Of a stretch of 64,000 bases of DNA, positions 1 to 11,028 are shown piece after piece. The stretch covers positions 163,501 through 227,500 of the forward strand of contig JALIZF010001327.1 of NCBI GenBank assembly GCA_029948255.1, written 5' to 3'. The notes beneath the pieces are model-generated. The model worked only from the letters and a program-made list of their open reading frames with translations. It was not told the DNA's origin and made no database searches. This DNA is from Telmatactis stephensoni. Its lineage: Eukaryota; Cnidaria; Anthozoa; Actiniaria; Isophelliidae. Made by a program: the position numbers and the translations under genes. Positions within the stretch are counted from its first letter, which is position 1, and every line of letters starts with the position of its first letter.

Positions 1-1165
1 CATCCATAGGCATCCATAGTCATCCATAGTCATCCATAGACATCCTTACGCATCTATAGTCATCAGTAGGCATCCATAGCCATCCAAAGCCATCCATAAC
101 TATCCATACGCATCCATAGTCATCAGTAGGCATCCATAGCAACCATTAGCCATCCATAGACATCCATAGACATGAATAGTCACCCATAGACATCCATAGT
201 CATCCATAGCCATCCATGGGCATCAATAGTCATTCATAGCCATCCATAGTCATCCATAGACATCCATAGACATCCATAGTCATCCATAGCCATCCATAGG
301 CATCAATAGTCATCCATAAACATCCATAGACATCCATAGACATCTATAGGCATCAGTAGGCATCCATAGACATCCATAATCATCCATAGTCATCCATAGA
401 CATCCATAGACATCCATACGCATCCGTAGGCATCCATAGACATCCATAGTCATCCATAGTCATCCATAGACATCCATACGCATCTATAGTCATCCATAGG
501 CATCCATAGTCATCCATAGACATCCATACGCATCTATAGTCATCCATACGCATCTATAGTCATCCATAGGCATCCATAGTCATCAGTAAGCATCCACAGA
601 CATCCATTGTCATCCATAGACATCCATACGCATCTATAGTCATCCATAGGCATCCATAGTCATCCATACGCATCTAGAGTCATCCATAGACATCCATACG
701 CATCTATAGTCATCCATAGGCATCCATAGTCATCAGTAGGCATCCATAGACATCCATAGTCATCCACAGTCATCCATAGACATCCTTACGCATCTATAGT
801 CATCAGTAGGCATCCATAGCCATCCAAAGCCATCCATACGCATCCATAGTCATTATGTAGGCATCCATAGCAACCATTAGCGTCCCCATTAGCCATCCAT
901 AGACATCCATAGACATCCAAAGGCATCCATAGTCATCCATAGAAATCCATAGTCATTCATAACCACCCATACGGTTCATCCAAAGGCATCCGTAGACATT
1001 CATAGTCATCTATAGCCATCCGCAGTCATCAATAGGCATCCATAGGCTTCTATAGTATTAAATCCATATACACCCTAGGTATCCATAGACATCCATAGGC
1101 ATTCATAAACAGCAATAGCCATACACAGACATCCATAGACATCCGTACTAGTAATCCATAAGTAT
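1..1165. repeat. 10-bp minisatellite, left array (CATCCATAGN)
   Basis: About 115 units of a 10-bp repeat with consensus CATCCATAGN run from the window edge until the pattern decays near 1165. The tenth base varies freely and other positions drift (CATCAGTAGG, CATCTATAGT, CATCCAAAGC). A few single-base slips break the phase near 850-880 and 970. This unit is the reverse complement of the unit in the array at 1915-5045, so the two arrays are one family in opposite orientation. The array is cut by the window start, so its true length is unknown. No open frame of useful length crosses it. Confidence 0.97.
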
Positions 1166-1914
1166 CAATAGGCTTTTGAGATTTTCATATATGTAATCAG
1201 AAAGATTTTCTATTTGGGATATGTGTATTAACACTTATATGTTGCTATGGTGTGGATGGACTTCTGAGTCTGGTTGTTTGAAGCTGATAAATGTCAAAAA
1301 TCATGGAGCCGGTTAACGCTTCTTTTGGCCATGAATATCATGATTTTGAAAAACGTATAACATACAATTTACTGTTTTTTAATATCAACTTAAAGATATA
1401 AACAATGAGTCAAAGGAACACTTTTGAATTCAGTCAGTCTCTATCGCATCCAATTTGAAGCAAGCCATGGAAAGACCAGCGCACTTTGCCTTTGTCCTTG
1501 TATGGGTACTAGTGGCGGAGTACTGTCCTTCCGCAGACGTCACATGTTAACGTAAGAAATCGTAATCTCATGCATTTATCATTACAAAATAAATCGAAAT
1601 TTTAGCTGCACATACAAACACGTGCACTTATTTTCATTTTAATTCCCAACTTTCTAGTATATAATCGAATTGATTGCACTGAACAAGGGAAAAATTAAAC
1701 CTCAAAATTTTGTTTGTGTTGATTTTTTTGTTTGAGTAGACAAATAAAATTCGCAAAGCGCACGCTATATTCTATGGTTCCTGGCAGACATCGAAAAATG
1801 CTCGCTGTTCCTTGTTGTGATTGCCGCGTACAGCTGATGGCGATTTTCACCAACTCTAGGAAGGTATGACGAAATTGTAAGTGGAAGAAGTTAATTGTCG
1901 CTGCAATCTTATGG
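1166..1914. other. Unique spacer between inverted minisatellite arrays
   Basis: About 750 bases of non-repetitive AT-rich sequence separate two arrays of the same 10-bp unit that point towards each other. I see no recognisable gene, RNA or transposon end. The edges degrade gradually into the repeat on both sides (for example isolated units near 1080-1170 and at 1930-1990), which suggests the spacer is old relative to array turnover. Confidence 0.7.
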
Positions 1915-4900
1915 AGGACTATTGACGACTGTGGATGCCTTTGAATGTCTATGGTTGCCTATGGATGCCTTTGAATGCCTATGGATGGCTTTGAATGACT
2001 ATATATGGATGGCTATGGATAACTATGGATGTCTATGGATGTCTATGGATGGCTAATGATTACTATGGATGCCTACTGATAACTATGGATGCCTACGGAT
2101 AGTCATGGATGGCTTTGGATGGCTATGGATGCTTACTGATGACTGTGGATGCATATGGATGACTATGGATGACTATGGATGACTATGGATGACTATGGAT
2201 GCCTACTGATGACTATGGATGCCTATGGATGCCTATGGATGACTATGGATGACTATGGATGTCTATGGATGACTATAGATGGCTATGGATGACTATGGAT
2301 GTCTATGGATGGCTATGGATGTATATGGATGTCTATTGATGCCTATGGATGGCTATGGATGACTATGGATGTCTATGGATGACTATGGATGTCTATGGAT
2401 GACTATAGATGGCTATGGATGACTATGGATGTCTATGGATGTCTATGGATGCCTATCGATGTCTATGGATGTCTATGGATGACTATGGATGGCTATGGAT
2501 GGCTATGGATGTCTATGGATGTCTATTGATGCCTATGGATGGCTATGGATGACTATGGATGTCTATGGATGACTATGGATGTCTATGGATGACTATAGAT
2601 GGCTATGGATGACTATGGATGTCTATGGATGTCTATTGATGACTATGGATGTCCATGGATGTCTATGGATGCCTATGGATGGCTATGGATGACTATGGAT
2701 GTCTATGGGTGACTATTTATGTCTATGGATGTCTATGGATGGCTAATGATTGCTATGGATGCCTACTGATGACTATAGATGCGTAAGGATGTCTATGGAT
2801 GTCTATGGATGACTATGTATGTCTATGGATGACTATTGATGCCTATGGATGCGTATGGATGTCTATGGATGACTATGGTTGGCTATGGATGACTATTTAT
2901 GCGTATGGATGTCTATGGATGACTATGGTTGGCTATGGATGACTATGGCTGCCTATGGATGTTTATGGATAACTAATGATGCCTTGAGATAGCCGTGGAT
3001 GCTTACTGATGTCTATGGATGTGTATGGATGGTTATCGATGCCTATGGATGACTATGGATGGCTATGGATGCTTATGGATGACTATGGATGGCTATGGAT
3101 GCGTATGGATGGCTATGGATGCTTATGGATGACTATGGATGGCTATGGATGCGTATGGATGGCTATGGATGCGTATGGATGACTTTGGATGGGTATTGAT
3201 GACTATGGATGGCTATGGATGGCTATGGATGGCTATGGATGTCTATTGATGCCTATGGATGGCTATGGATGACTATGGATGTCTATGGATGACTATGGAT
3301 GTCTATGGATGACTATAGATGGCTATGGATGACTATGGATGTCTATGGATGTCTATGGATGCCTATGGATGTCTATGGATGACTATGGATGGCTATGGAT
3401 GGCTATGGATGGCTATGGATGTCTATTGATGCCTATGGATGGCTATGGATGACTATGGATGTCTATGGATGACTATGGATGGCTATGGATGCTTATGGAT
3501 GACTATGGATGGCTATGGATGCGTATGGATGGCTATGGATGCGTATGGATGACTTTGGATGGGTATTGATGACTATGGATAGCTATGGATGGCTATGGAT
3601 GGCTATGGATGTCTATTGATGCCTATGGATGGCTATGGATGACTATGGATGTCTATGGATGACTATGGATGTCTATGGATGACTATAGATGGCTATGGAT
3701 GACTATGGATGTCTATGGATGTCTATGGATGCCTATGGATGTCTATGGATGACTATGGATGGCTATGGATGGCTATGGATGTCTATGGATGTCTATTGAT
3801 GCCTATGGATGGCTATGGATGACTATGGATGTCTATGGATGACTATGGATGTCTATGGATGACTATAGATGGCTATGGATGACTATGGATGTCTATGGAT
3901 GTCTATTGATGCCTATGGATGTCTATGGATGTCTATGGATGACTATGGATGGCTATGGATGTCTATGGATGTCTATTGATGCCTATGGATGGCTATGGAT
4001 GACTATGGATGTCTATGGGTGACTATTTATGTCTATGGATGTCTATGGATGGCTAATGATTGCTATGGATGCCTACTGATGACTATAGATGCGTAAGGAT
4101 GTCTATGGATGTCTATGGATGACTATGTATGTCTATGGATGACTATTGATGCCTATGGATGCGTATGGATGTCTATGGATGACTATGGTTGGCTATGGAT
4201 GACTATTTATGCGTATGGATGTCTATGGATGACTATGGTTGGCTATGGATGACTATGGATGCCTATGGATGTTTATGGATAACTAATGATGCCTTGAGAT
4301 AGCCGTGGATGCTTACTGATGTCTATGGATGTGTATGGATGGTTATCGATGCCTATGGATGCCTATAGATGTCTATGGATGACTATGGGTGCGTATGGAT
4401 GGCTATGGATGACTATTGATGCTCGTGGATGGCTATAGATGCCTATGGATGGCCATGGATTGCTATGAATGCATATTGATGACTATGGATGCCTATAGAT
4501 GACTATGGATACCTATTGATGTCTATGGATGACTATGGATGGCTATGGATGCTTATGGATGACTATGGATGGCTATGGATGCGTATGGATGACTACTGAT
4601 GCCTTTGGATGGGTATGGATGCCTACTGATGACTATGGATGGCTATGGATGCGTATAGATGACTATGGATGGCTATGGATGGCTATGGATGACTATTGAT
4701 GCCTATGGATGGCCATGGATTGCTATGAATGCATATTGATGACTATGGATGCCTATAGATGACTATGGATACCTATGGATGTCTATGGATGACTATGGAT
4801 GGCTATGGATGCCTACTGATGACTATGGATGGCTATGGATGCGTATGAATGACTATGGATGGGTATGGATGACTATGGATGACTATTGATGCCTTTGGAT

Positions 4901-5045
4901 GTGTATGAATGCCTACTGATGACTATGGATGAGTACTGATGCGTATTGATGCGTATAGATGGCTATGGATGTCTATGGATGTCTATTGATGCCTTTGGAT
5001 AGTTATAGATGGTACGTTATAGATGGCTATGGATGTCTATTGATG
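1915..5045. repeat. 10-bp minisatellite, right array (CTATGGATGN) with higher-order repeats
   Basis: About 310 units of CTATGGATGN, the reverse complement of the left array's unit. The sequence of variable bases is itself repeated: the marker unit GTCTATTGAT recurs at 2331, 2521, 3241, 3421, 3611, 3791 and 3971, that is at 180- or 190-bp steps, so a roughly 18-unit (180-bp) higher-order unit exists. A longer block is also duplicated, with 2701-3050 matching 4011-4360 at an offset of 1310 bp. The array ends where the unit decays near 5045. No protein-coding signal is visible. Confidence 0.97.
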
Positions 5046-5560
5046 TCTTATACTTATATAACATAATAGTACATAATATGTACCTTACATGAAGTACCTA
5101 CCACCTACCTGTACTGACCGACCGCTGACAATGAGGAACGTAGGCTCTGGGTACGAGGTACGAGATTATTTCCTGTTTCCACAGCTACATGTATATTCAA
5201 ATAATATGCAGCTTTGTAAACGTGTCAGTACGTTTCTAGGCTTTATTAAACACGTGTTACAGTTTCACTTTCTTACACGAGGAAGAAGAGAGTTGAGTTT
5301 ATATCGTCCCAAAGAATCCAAGACGCTACAAACATTGAATTATCAAGAGGTCGTAATCGTTGAACAGTGATTGTTTTGCAGCGAGGTGCCAAACTCACGG
5401 TGAAAGTCAAGGTCTGCTGCTGTGGGGAATCAAATCCTCAGGATATATTGAGTAAGTTTCATTGTAATTTACCCATGGATGGTTAATTTTGGATCTTAAA
5501 TGTTTAAGTGAATTCTAAATTTGTTATTCAGAAGCTACAAAGAAACAGTTAACTTTATTA
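5046..5560. other. Intergenic, with one weak candidate exon (5382-5451)
   Basis: No recognisable gene. A 93-codon open frame at 5089-5370 resembles nothing I know. The segment 5382-5451 has good splice-like borders (a pyrimidine-rich stretch ending TTTTGCAG before it, GTAAGT after it) and is open in two frames, so it might be a 5' non-coding or coding exon of the gene at 10909-18106. No family match supports this. Confidence 0.25.
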
Positions 5561-5561
5561 G

Positions 5562-6860
5562 GTCCGGGGTTTTTTTCGTCCATTTCATTTCCGTATCGAA
5601 TGAAAAATTCAAAATTGAAGTTAAAATCAATTTCGATTTTTGTATATTTTTTTAGTGTTATACCTGTATTATTTAGGATTTGAAAAATGACCATTTTTTC
5701 GCAAGAAGACAGAAGTGAGGATTCCGTGATTTGTCGAGTACTCCCTGACGGGGGAGAGGTACTAAACTGTTCATCTCTGAGGGGGCTGGGTGCGTCAAGT
5801 CATCTTGAGAAGAGGAGATTAAAGCTCAGTAAAAATTATCCTACAAGAAAACATTTTGAACTGCTGAATTACATGTAGGCCATTGGGATTGAAATCTACT
5901 TGTCCTGAACACCTTGATTGGATGCATGAAGGGGAGGATGATATATATAAACAACTGACACTGCGCTGTTTGAATTCCTAGTCAGAGAACTTTCTCAAAA
6001 ACATGGTCAATGCTCCAAAAAAAAATTGGCTTCAAATGATCAGTAAGGCTCATAACCACCAAAGACAAGGGAAAAACTAAATAATGCCATTTCATGATGG
6101 CTACCCTTGTATCTTACCTTGTAGCTGTTATAGATTTCAATCCAAGTGGCCAACAATGAAATTCAGTAGTTCATAATGTTTTCTTGTAGGACTTTTAATG
6201 AGCTTTAATTTCCTCATCTTGTCAAAGACAACCCCATTTTGTTCACTTGACCAGCCCCACCCCTCTAGTCTAGAGATGAACAGTGCAGTACGTACCTCTC
6301 CCCCATCAGGGAAACTTGAATGGAATCCTCTCCTAGCTACTTCGGAAAAATGGTTGTTTTGATTTTCAACTTTTTATATTTATAGTACACTATACAAAAT
6401 TACTCAATTCTGATTGGACGAGAGGAGTACAATTAAATCGTTAATTGTACTCTGTAGAGTACCTATTAAGTCGCTATGGCAACGATAGTGTATTATAAAT
6501 ATAAAATCGCACGATCTTCTCGTACAATTCAGAATTAATAATAGTTACTCGTAATGTTTTGAAAACTCTCAAATAGGACTCGCCTAATAAGGCTCGTCCT
6601 ATTTTGAGAACTTTCAAAACATTACTCGTACCTATTAATTCCGAATTGTACTCAAGATTGTGCGATTTCCTATACTAATTGATTTTGAAAAACTTAATGT
6701 TACTTTTAAAAATACATGAAAATTTCAATAATTCTCTTGGTCAAATTCATCAAAACTAGGTATAAATTAAACCAAAACTATACAAAAGTCAAAAAGTGAT
6801 TTCAATGTCAATTTTCAATTTTTCTTTCTTCATGAAAATCAAATGGACGAAAAAACCTAG
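5562..6860. repeat. Large imperfect inverted repeat (foldback element)
   Basis: The left arm (about 5562-5900) reappears in reverse complement at about 6125-6860. Shared landmarks are the terminal TTTTTTCGTCCATTT, a GGGGGAGAGGTAC block (5751 against 6290-6310), and CTACAAGAAAACATT against its complement near 6180. Arms are roughly 75-85% alike by eye. The right arm is longer because another foldback element (6396-6669) sits inside it. The central part (5900-6120) is unique AT-rich sequence. No transposase is visible, so this looks like a non-autonomous element. Confidence 0.75.
6396..6669. mobile_element. Foldback element D (CCAAT head, TATA, palindrome)
   Basis: The element sits inside the right arm of the 5562-6860 inverted repeat and is flanked by CTATAC on both sides (6390-6395 and 6670-6675), a possible 6-bp target duplication. 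From left to right: a TTCTGATTGG head (6408-6417), a small inverted pair AGTACAATTAA/TTAATTGTACT, TATAAATATAAAATC (6494-6508), then a palindrome with arms about 6504-6577 and 6598-6668 around an ACTCG...CTCGT apex (6578-6597). It has the same plan as elements A, B and C elsewhere in the window, with different arm sequence. Confidence 0.8.
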
Positions 6861-8094
6861 ATGACCCTTCTATGTACCATATATCATATAATTATTAGGG
6901 AGATCATGAAACTCAACTACATTTCATAAATTCTTGTGACTTAGCTATGACAATGGTAAACAATTCCTCTGAATTTGGTGCTTAAGTACCAAGGGATGCC
7001 CTGGCATTTTTTCTATTTGGTTTAATCACGAGCCTTCAGTTGTCTTCTTCAGGTTGTTATTTGTAAATATTCTTGTGAGTAGTCCTTACTATGCTTCAAT
7101 TGGATCATATTGATTTAAAAGGGCCCTATATTGTGTATTGTTCTCTGTCTCAATGCACTCTAGAATTTTTTTTAAATTGTTTAATATATTGTTTTCTTCT
7201 GCATGCTATATTATCTGGCTTCTTTCCCACATTATCTGTCCAGAACATTCCTGGTCGTGTTTTGCGATGCCTCTGTCTCCATCATTCATTTGTCTGGTGG
7301 CTGATTCAATGTTGTTGTTATCAATAATGTCCCTCCGGGTCAGTCAGACTTTGTCTTGATGTTCTCTTTTGTGTGTTGACCATTTTCTTTGTGTATCCAT
7401 ATCTCCCACATCCACACTGGATTGAGTAAATGACATTTGTTCTTTTGTCTCCCAGTGGTTGTCTTGCATTGGTTTTGAGAACTTTCATCTTGCAACCTGA
7501 TTTTATGGCTATAGAGAACCCATATTTTTTTTAGGCAATTCTTTGAAGCTTGAATGTGCAATATGTTGTGAACCCCTTGACTGCCAGCATGTTTTGTATT
7601 CCCTTTGCCAGGAGGACTGGAAACATAGACTATGTAATGATTCCAAAAACATAGTGAAAAAATAGGATTTGATATGTCATTACATAATAGGCAACTCATA
7701 GGAATAACATAATTTTACATAGCGTAGCTAACATAGTAATAAAATATACCTAACATACCATTTAAATAGCTCTCTGACATAGTATTTACATAACAAAAAA
7801 TAGTGTTTGATTCTGCAAGGGGTATATCTTTTCATAAATTATAATTTTTGTGAACCCCCACCTCCTGGAAATTTAGTCTATTCTAACTGTGTCATGCGTG
7901 ACACTCCACCGCGGCAGCTCATTGTATACGTGATGGGTGCACGATTTACCTCACTGAGGTGAATCACCGCAGTACCGAATTTTTCACGGTGGCCAACCGC
8001 GGTTTCACCGTGGTGGGATGTTAACATCACCGCGAGCGGTACTAACTGTATCTGAGTGAGCAATTACCATTTCAAATGGCAAAATAGACTCCAA
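6861..8094. other. Intergenic, no gene recognised
   Basis: AT-rich sequence with several open frames of 60-119 codons on both strands (for example 7340-7699 on -), none with a domain or codon pattern I recognise. Around 7895-8035 there is a GC-rich patch with repeated CCGCGG and ACCGTGG words and several partly complementary blocks, which looks like a degraded inverted-repeat element. Confidence 0.4.
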
Positions 8095-8357
8095 CAACGG
8101 CGTGCAGAATGGTTGAGACATTGTGCCCTAAAATTGACGTTCTTTGATATTATACCCACCATGTAAGTCGTGGAACCGCCATATCTTCTGAATCCCCCTC
8201 CCCCCGACACAATGTTGGTTGGGTCAAGTGTTGGACCTATCAGGAATCTCCCCGGCCTACTCAACATTGAGAGAGAGGGGAAGGGGGAGTATAAAACAGG
8301 GTTGGCTAATTAAGGCCAAAATTGGGACAGTGTCTCAACAGGTTCTGCACGCCGTTG
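8095..8357. mobile_element. 263-bp MITE, copy 1
   Basis: The element is bounded by perfect 15-bp terminal inverted repeats, CAACGGCGTGCAGAA at 8095-8109 and its complement at 8343-8357. Similarity continues inward for about 30 more bases. A second copy in the same orientation lies at 9736-9998 and is almost identical, differing mainly in a purine run near the GAGAGGGG tract. No target duplication is evident. A 67-codon reverse-strand frame inside is repeated in the other copy only because the DNA is, so I do not call it a gene. Confidence 0.85.
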
Positions 8358-9735
8358 TCTGAGCTACATATCAGTCCGTGGACAACAAATGAGAAGCATA
8401 TAGGACATAGTACTTATTTATCTGATAGAAAAGCGTGCGGAAAACGATATAAAAGACATAGGAGTGAGTCTACCTATCTACCTATTCAAATATAGATGTA
8501 GAAAAACCGCGCGCTTGATAGAACCAACACACAAGCGCGCGCTAATTTGGCTGTGAATACATTTTTAGGAATGGAAATAGACGCAAGGCCAAGAACGATA
8601 AATTAGTTTCAAAAAACACAACAACACAACAACAACAACAAAAACACCAATAATAAATGTGAAAAGTTTCAAAACTAGAAGATGTATTTTAGAGTATGAC
8701 AGGTTTCATAATTATATATCCTGTCAGCTGTTAAACCAATTTCTAGCTGTTAAACCAATTTCCAGCGTCACGTCATTGTGTTGATAAATGACGCCAATAT
8801 TTTAAAGAATTACTGTACAACGTATAACATTAGAAGAGCAACACTGAAGATTAGGCCTGTCTTGTAGTATAAAACTTGTTTGCAGTATCAAGCGGCTGTA
8901 TATCGAGTTTTCTTTTGCGCTTTCAGCTTAAAAAATCAGCTCGTGACGTCACACGGTTAACCAGGTTAACCGATGCTTAAATACACTAATTTACTGTATC
9001 TCTTTATGGGCGTCATGGTTAACCGTGGCCATGGTTAACCGTCGCGATCATCAAAGGAAATGATACTTAGGCAATTGTCCATCAAAACACTCGACTGAGC
9101 ATGAATTACCCTTCGTCTGACCCCTGTATGTGTCCGATCACAAATTTCTTTAACTAGGACTCTTATGGGGGTCAATCTTTTGACCGTGAGTGCAACATCT
9201 AACAATTTGCATATGTAAGTCGGCATCTCCATTCGTACAAACTGTGCTATAGTGTTGTAATTTAGGCAGAAATGAGCTTTGCTGTGAGCCGTGTGGTAAA
9301 ATACTATTCTGCTAACGGAGTCACGGGTACATGGGTATCAAAATATGAGAGTATTTCGAAGTTTCACATTTATTTACATGGCATTTTAATATCGCACAAA
9401 ACGAATTTTGATGCATAATAAGATATTTGACCTTTTAAAAAGTAAATATTAACAGAGTCTTACGTGATGGCATGTTGCCATTGACAACAGCCTTTGTGCT
9501 TAATTTCTACAGGATTTGAAAAGCACGCGGTCCAACCAGTCCCCATACTGGCCTTAATTGATACGATTTGAATAAATTCCCAGATTGGCTTTTATCGCTA
9601 GTATTTTGTTAGGTCAAATCAATGTCACTCGAAATTGTAGCATACAGAGCCTTCCTTTGACTACTACAAGTTTAGTGTAAAATCACCAAATGATTGCATT
9701 AGTTTTTCTAGTTATTTAATATTATAGGTCTCAGA
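8358..9735. other. Segment between the two MITE copies
   Basis: AT-rich, no recognised gene. It holds a CAA-rich low-complexity run (about 8617-8650) and a tight cluster of four GGTTAACC palindromes between about 8955 and 9041. It begins TCTGAG, directly after copy 1, and ends CTCAGA, directly before copy 2, so the inner edges of the two MITEs are complementary over six more bases. Confidence 0.5.
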
Positions 9736-9998
9736 CAACGGCGTGCAGAATGGTTGAGACATTGTGCCCTAAAATTGACGTTCTTTGATATTATACCCAC
9801 CATGTAAGTCGTGGAACCGCCATATCTTCTGAATCCCCCTCCCCCCGACACAATGTTGGTTGGGTCAAGTGTTGGACCTATCAGGAATCTCCCCGGCCTA
9901 CTCAACATTGAGAGAGGGGGGAAGGGGGAGTATAAAACAGGGTTGGCTAATTAAGGCCAAAATTGGGACAGTGTCTCAACAGGTTCTGCACGCCGTTG
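9736..9998. mobile_element. 263-bp MITE, copy 2
   Basis: Near-identical direct copy of the element at 8095-8357, with the same 15-bp terminal inverted repeats (9736-9750 and 9984-9998). Because the copies lie in direct orientation 1.38 kb apart, they could instead be read as terminal direct repeats of a small composite element. The inverted-repeat termini and the absence of TG...CA ends favour two independent MITEs. Confidence 0.85.
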
Positions 9999-10908
9999 AA
10001 GTTTTTGCTAAAGTTGACTCAAATTATGTACTGGTCTCCCTTTAAGGTCTAGCACAGGTAGTGTGCCATTTTCTACTGTCTTGACTGTGAACTCTATTCC
10101 TGGTTCTATACTGTTGAAGTGGTCAAAGATGGACCGTGTAGACTTTGCTTTTCTTGCATTTGAGTTCTGAGTTGTTCAGACATACCAGCTAGGGGGTGTA
10201 TACACATTTTTCCTTAGCTAACAAGGGGGTACAGTACATATACAGTATTTGTAATTACCATTTTCCTTAGTTAGCTAATAAAGGGGCATCTTTTTCCCAA
10301 ACTAAGAAGGGGGTACATATATGACCCTTTTTCTTAGCTAACAAGGAGGTGTATACACCCATTAAATGGCAGTGTCAGTCAAAAATATATTCAGTGGACC
10401 ATCGGTCATGTACAGCTGTTGTATTTGCTGATTACCAGTGCAACACAAGCTACAAGTATCAACAGACTTATCAAGACGCAAGGAGAAAAATTGTAATTAT
10501 AGACCAAGAATTGGTCTATAAGCCCCTAGCACAATGACATTTTGATTCCTTCTCTTAGAATCCTTTTCAAGAGCCATTCATACATGTATGCAAATGTTTG
10601 AGTTAGTGAACAAAAGCTACTCATTGGGATTCCGGGAGGGGGTCAAAATGTCATCACACTGGGGGCTTATTAGTGGCAGACTGTCAACTATCATCTGATA
10701 TGGCAGTCAATATGTCAACTCATATCAGCTGAGTATATGTTATTATGTATCAACTGGTGGAGTGTATAACCAAGGTGGACCTCAGTAGTAAATAGAACCC
10801 TGTGTATGTACTGTATTGGATATAATTAGAAGTCGGAGCAAAACCATCATTTTGAATTCCATGCTTATGGGATCCAAGTAAAATAGTTCACTCTAACTTG
10901 TGTTTCAG
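9999..10908. other. Intergenic with short tandem motif repeats
   Basis: No gene recognised. Between about 10190 and 10365 a motif close to TTAGCTAACAAGGGGGTA recurs four times with 40-80-bp spacing, each followed by a run like TATACA or TACATAT. This is an imperfect tandem repeat of unknown role, upstream of the candidate WW exon. Confidence 0.5.
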
Positions 10909-11028
10909 CAAACCATGGAGTCATCAACAATGGATACAGATTGGATGGAGTTCTTCTGTAAGTCAGGAAGGCTACTGTTTTATTATAACAAGGTGACTGC
11001 AGAACACAGATGGCCAGACAGGTCTAAT
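10909..11028 (+). CDS. Candidate first coding exon with WW-like domain
   Basis: An acceptor-like CTTGTGTTTCAG precedes 10909 and a donor GTAGGT follows 11028. The ATG at 10915 opens 38 codons that end exactly at the donor in phase 0. The peptide has Trp10 and Trp33, 23 residues apart, with Gly-Arg, Phe-Tyr-Tyr-Asn and a Thr between them and Trp-Pro at the second position. This is the pattern of a WW domain, a small module that binds proline-rich ligands. The next strong exon on this strand (16292) is also phase 0, so the two may form one mRNA. An alternative donor (GTAAGT at 10958) would shorten the exon and break the WW pattern. The WW reading is moderate: spacing and aromatic core fit, but the usual leading Leu-Pro is absent. 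Confidence 0.45.

Noticed and set aside
1..5045. CRISPR array or protein-coding tandem repeat
   Set aside because: Units are 10 bp, contiguous and without spacers, and no long frame stays open through either array.
7340..7699. 119-codon minus-strand frame
   Set aside because: No recognisable motif, no paralogue in the window and no splice or start context; length is within chance for AT-rich DNA.
8064..9908. Two reverse-strand frames encoding the same 58-residue peptide (8064-8267 and 9708-9908)
   Set aside because: They coincide exactly with the two MITE copies; the shared peptide reflects duplicated transposon DNA, with no protein family resemblance.
8095..9998. LTR retrotransposon with 263-bp LTRs
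   Set aside because: Direct repeats fit, but the ends are inverted repeats CAAC...GTTG rather than TG...CA, no flanking duplication exists and no primer site or coding region lies between.
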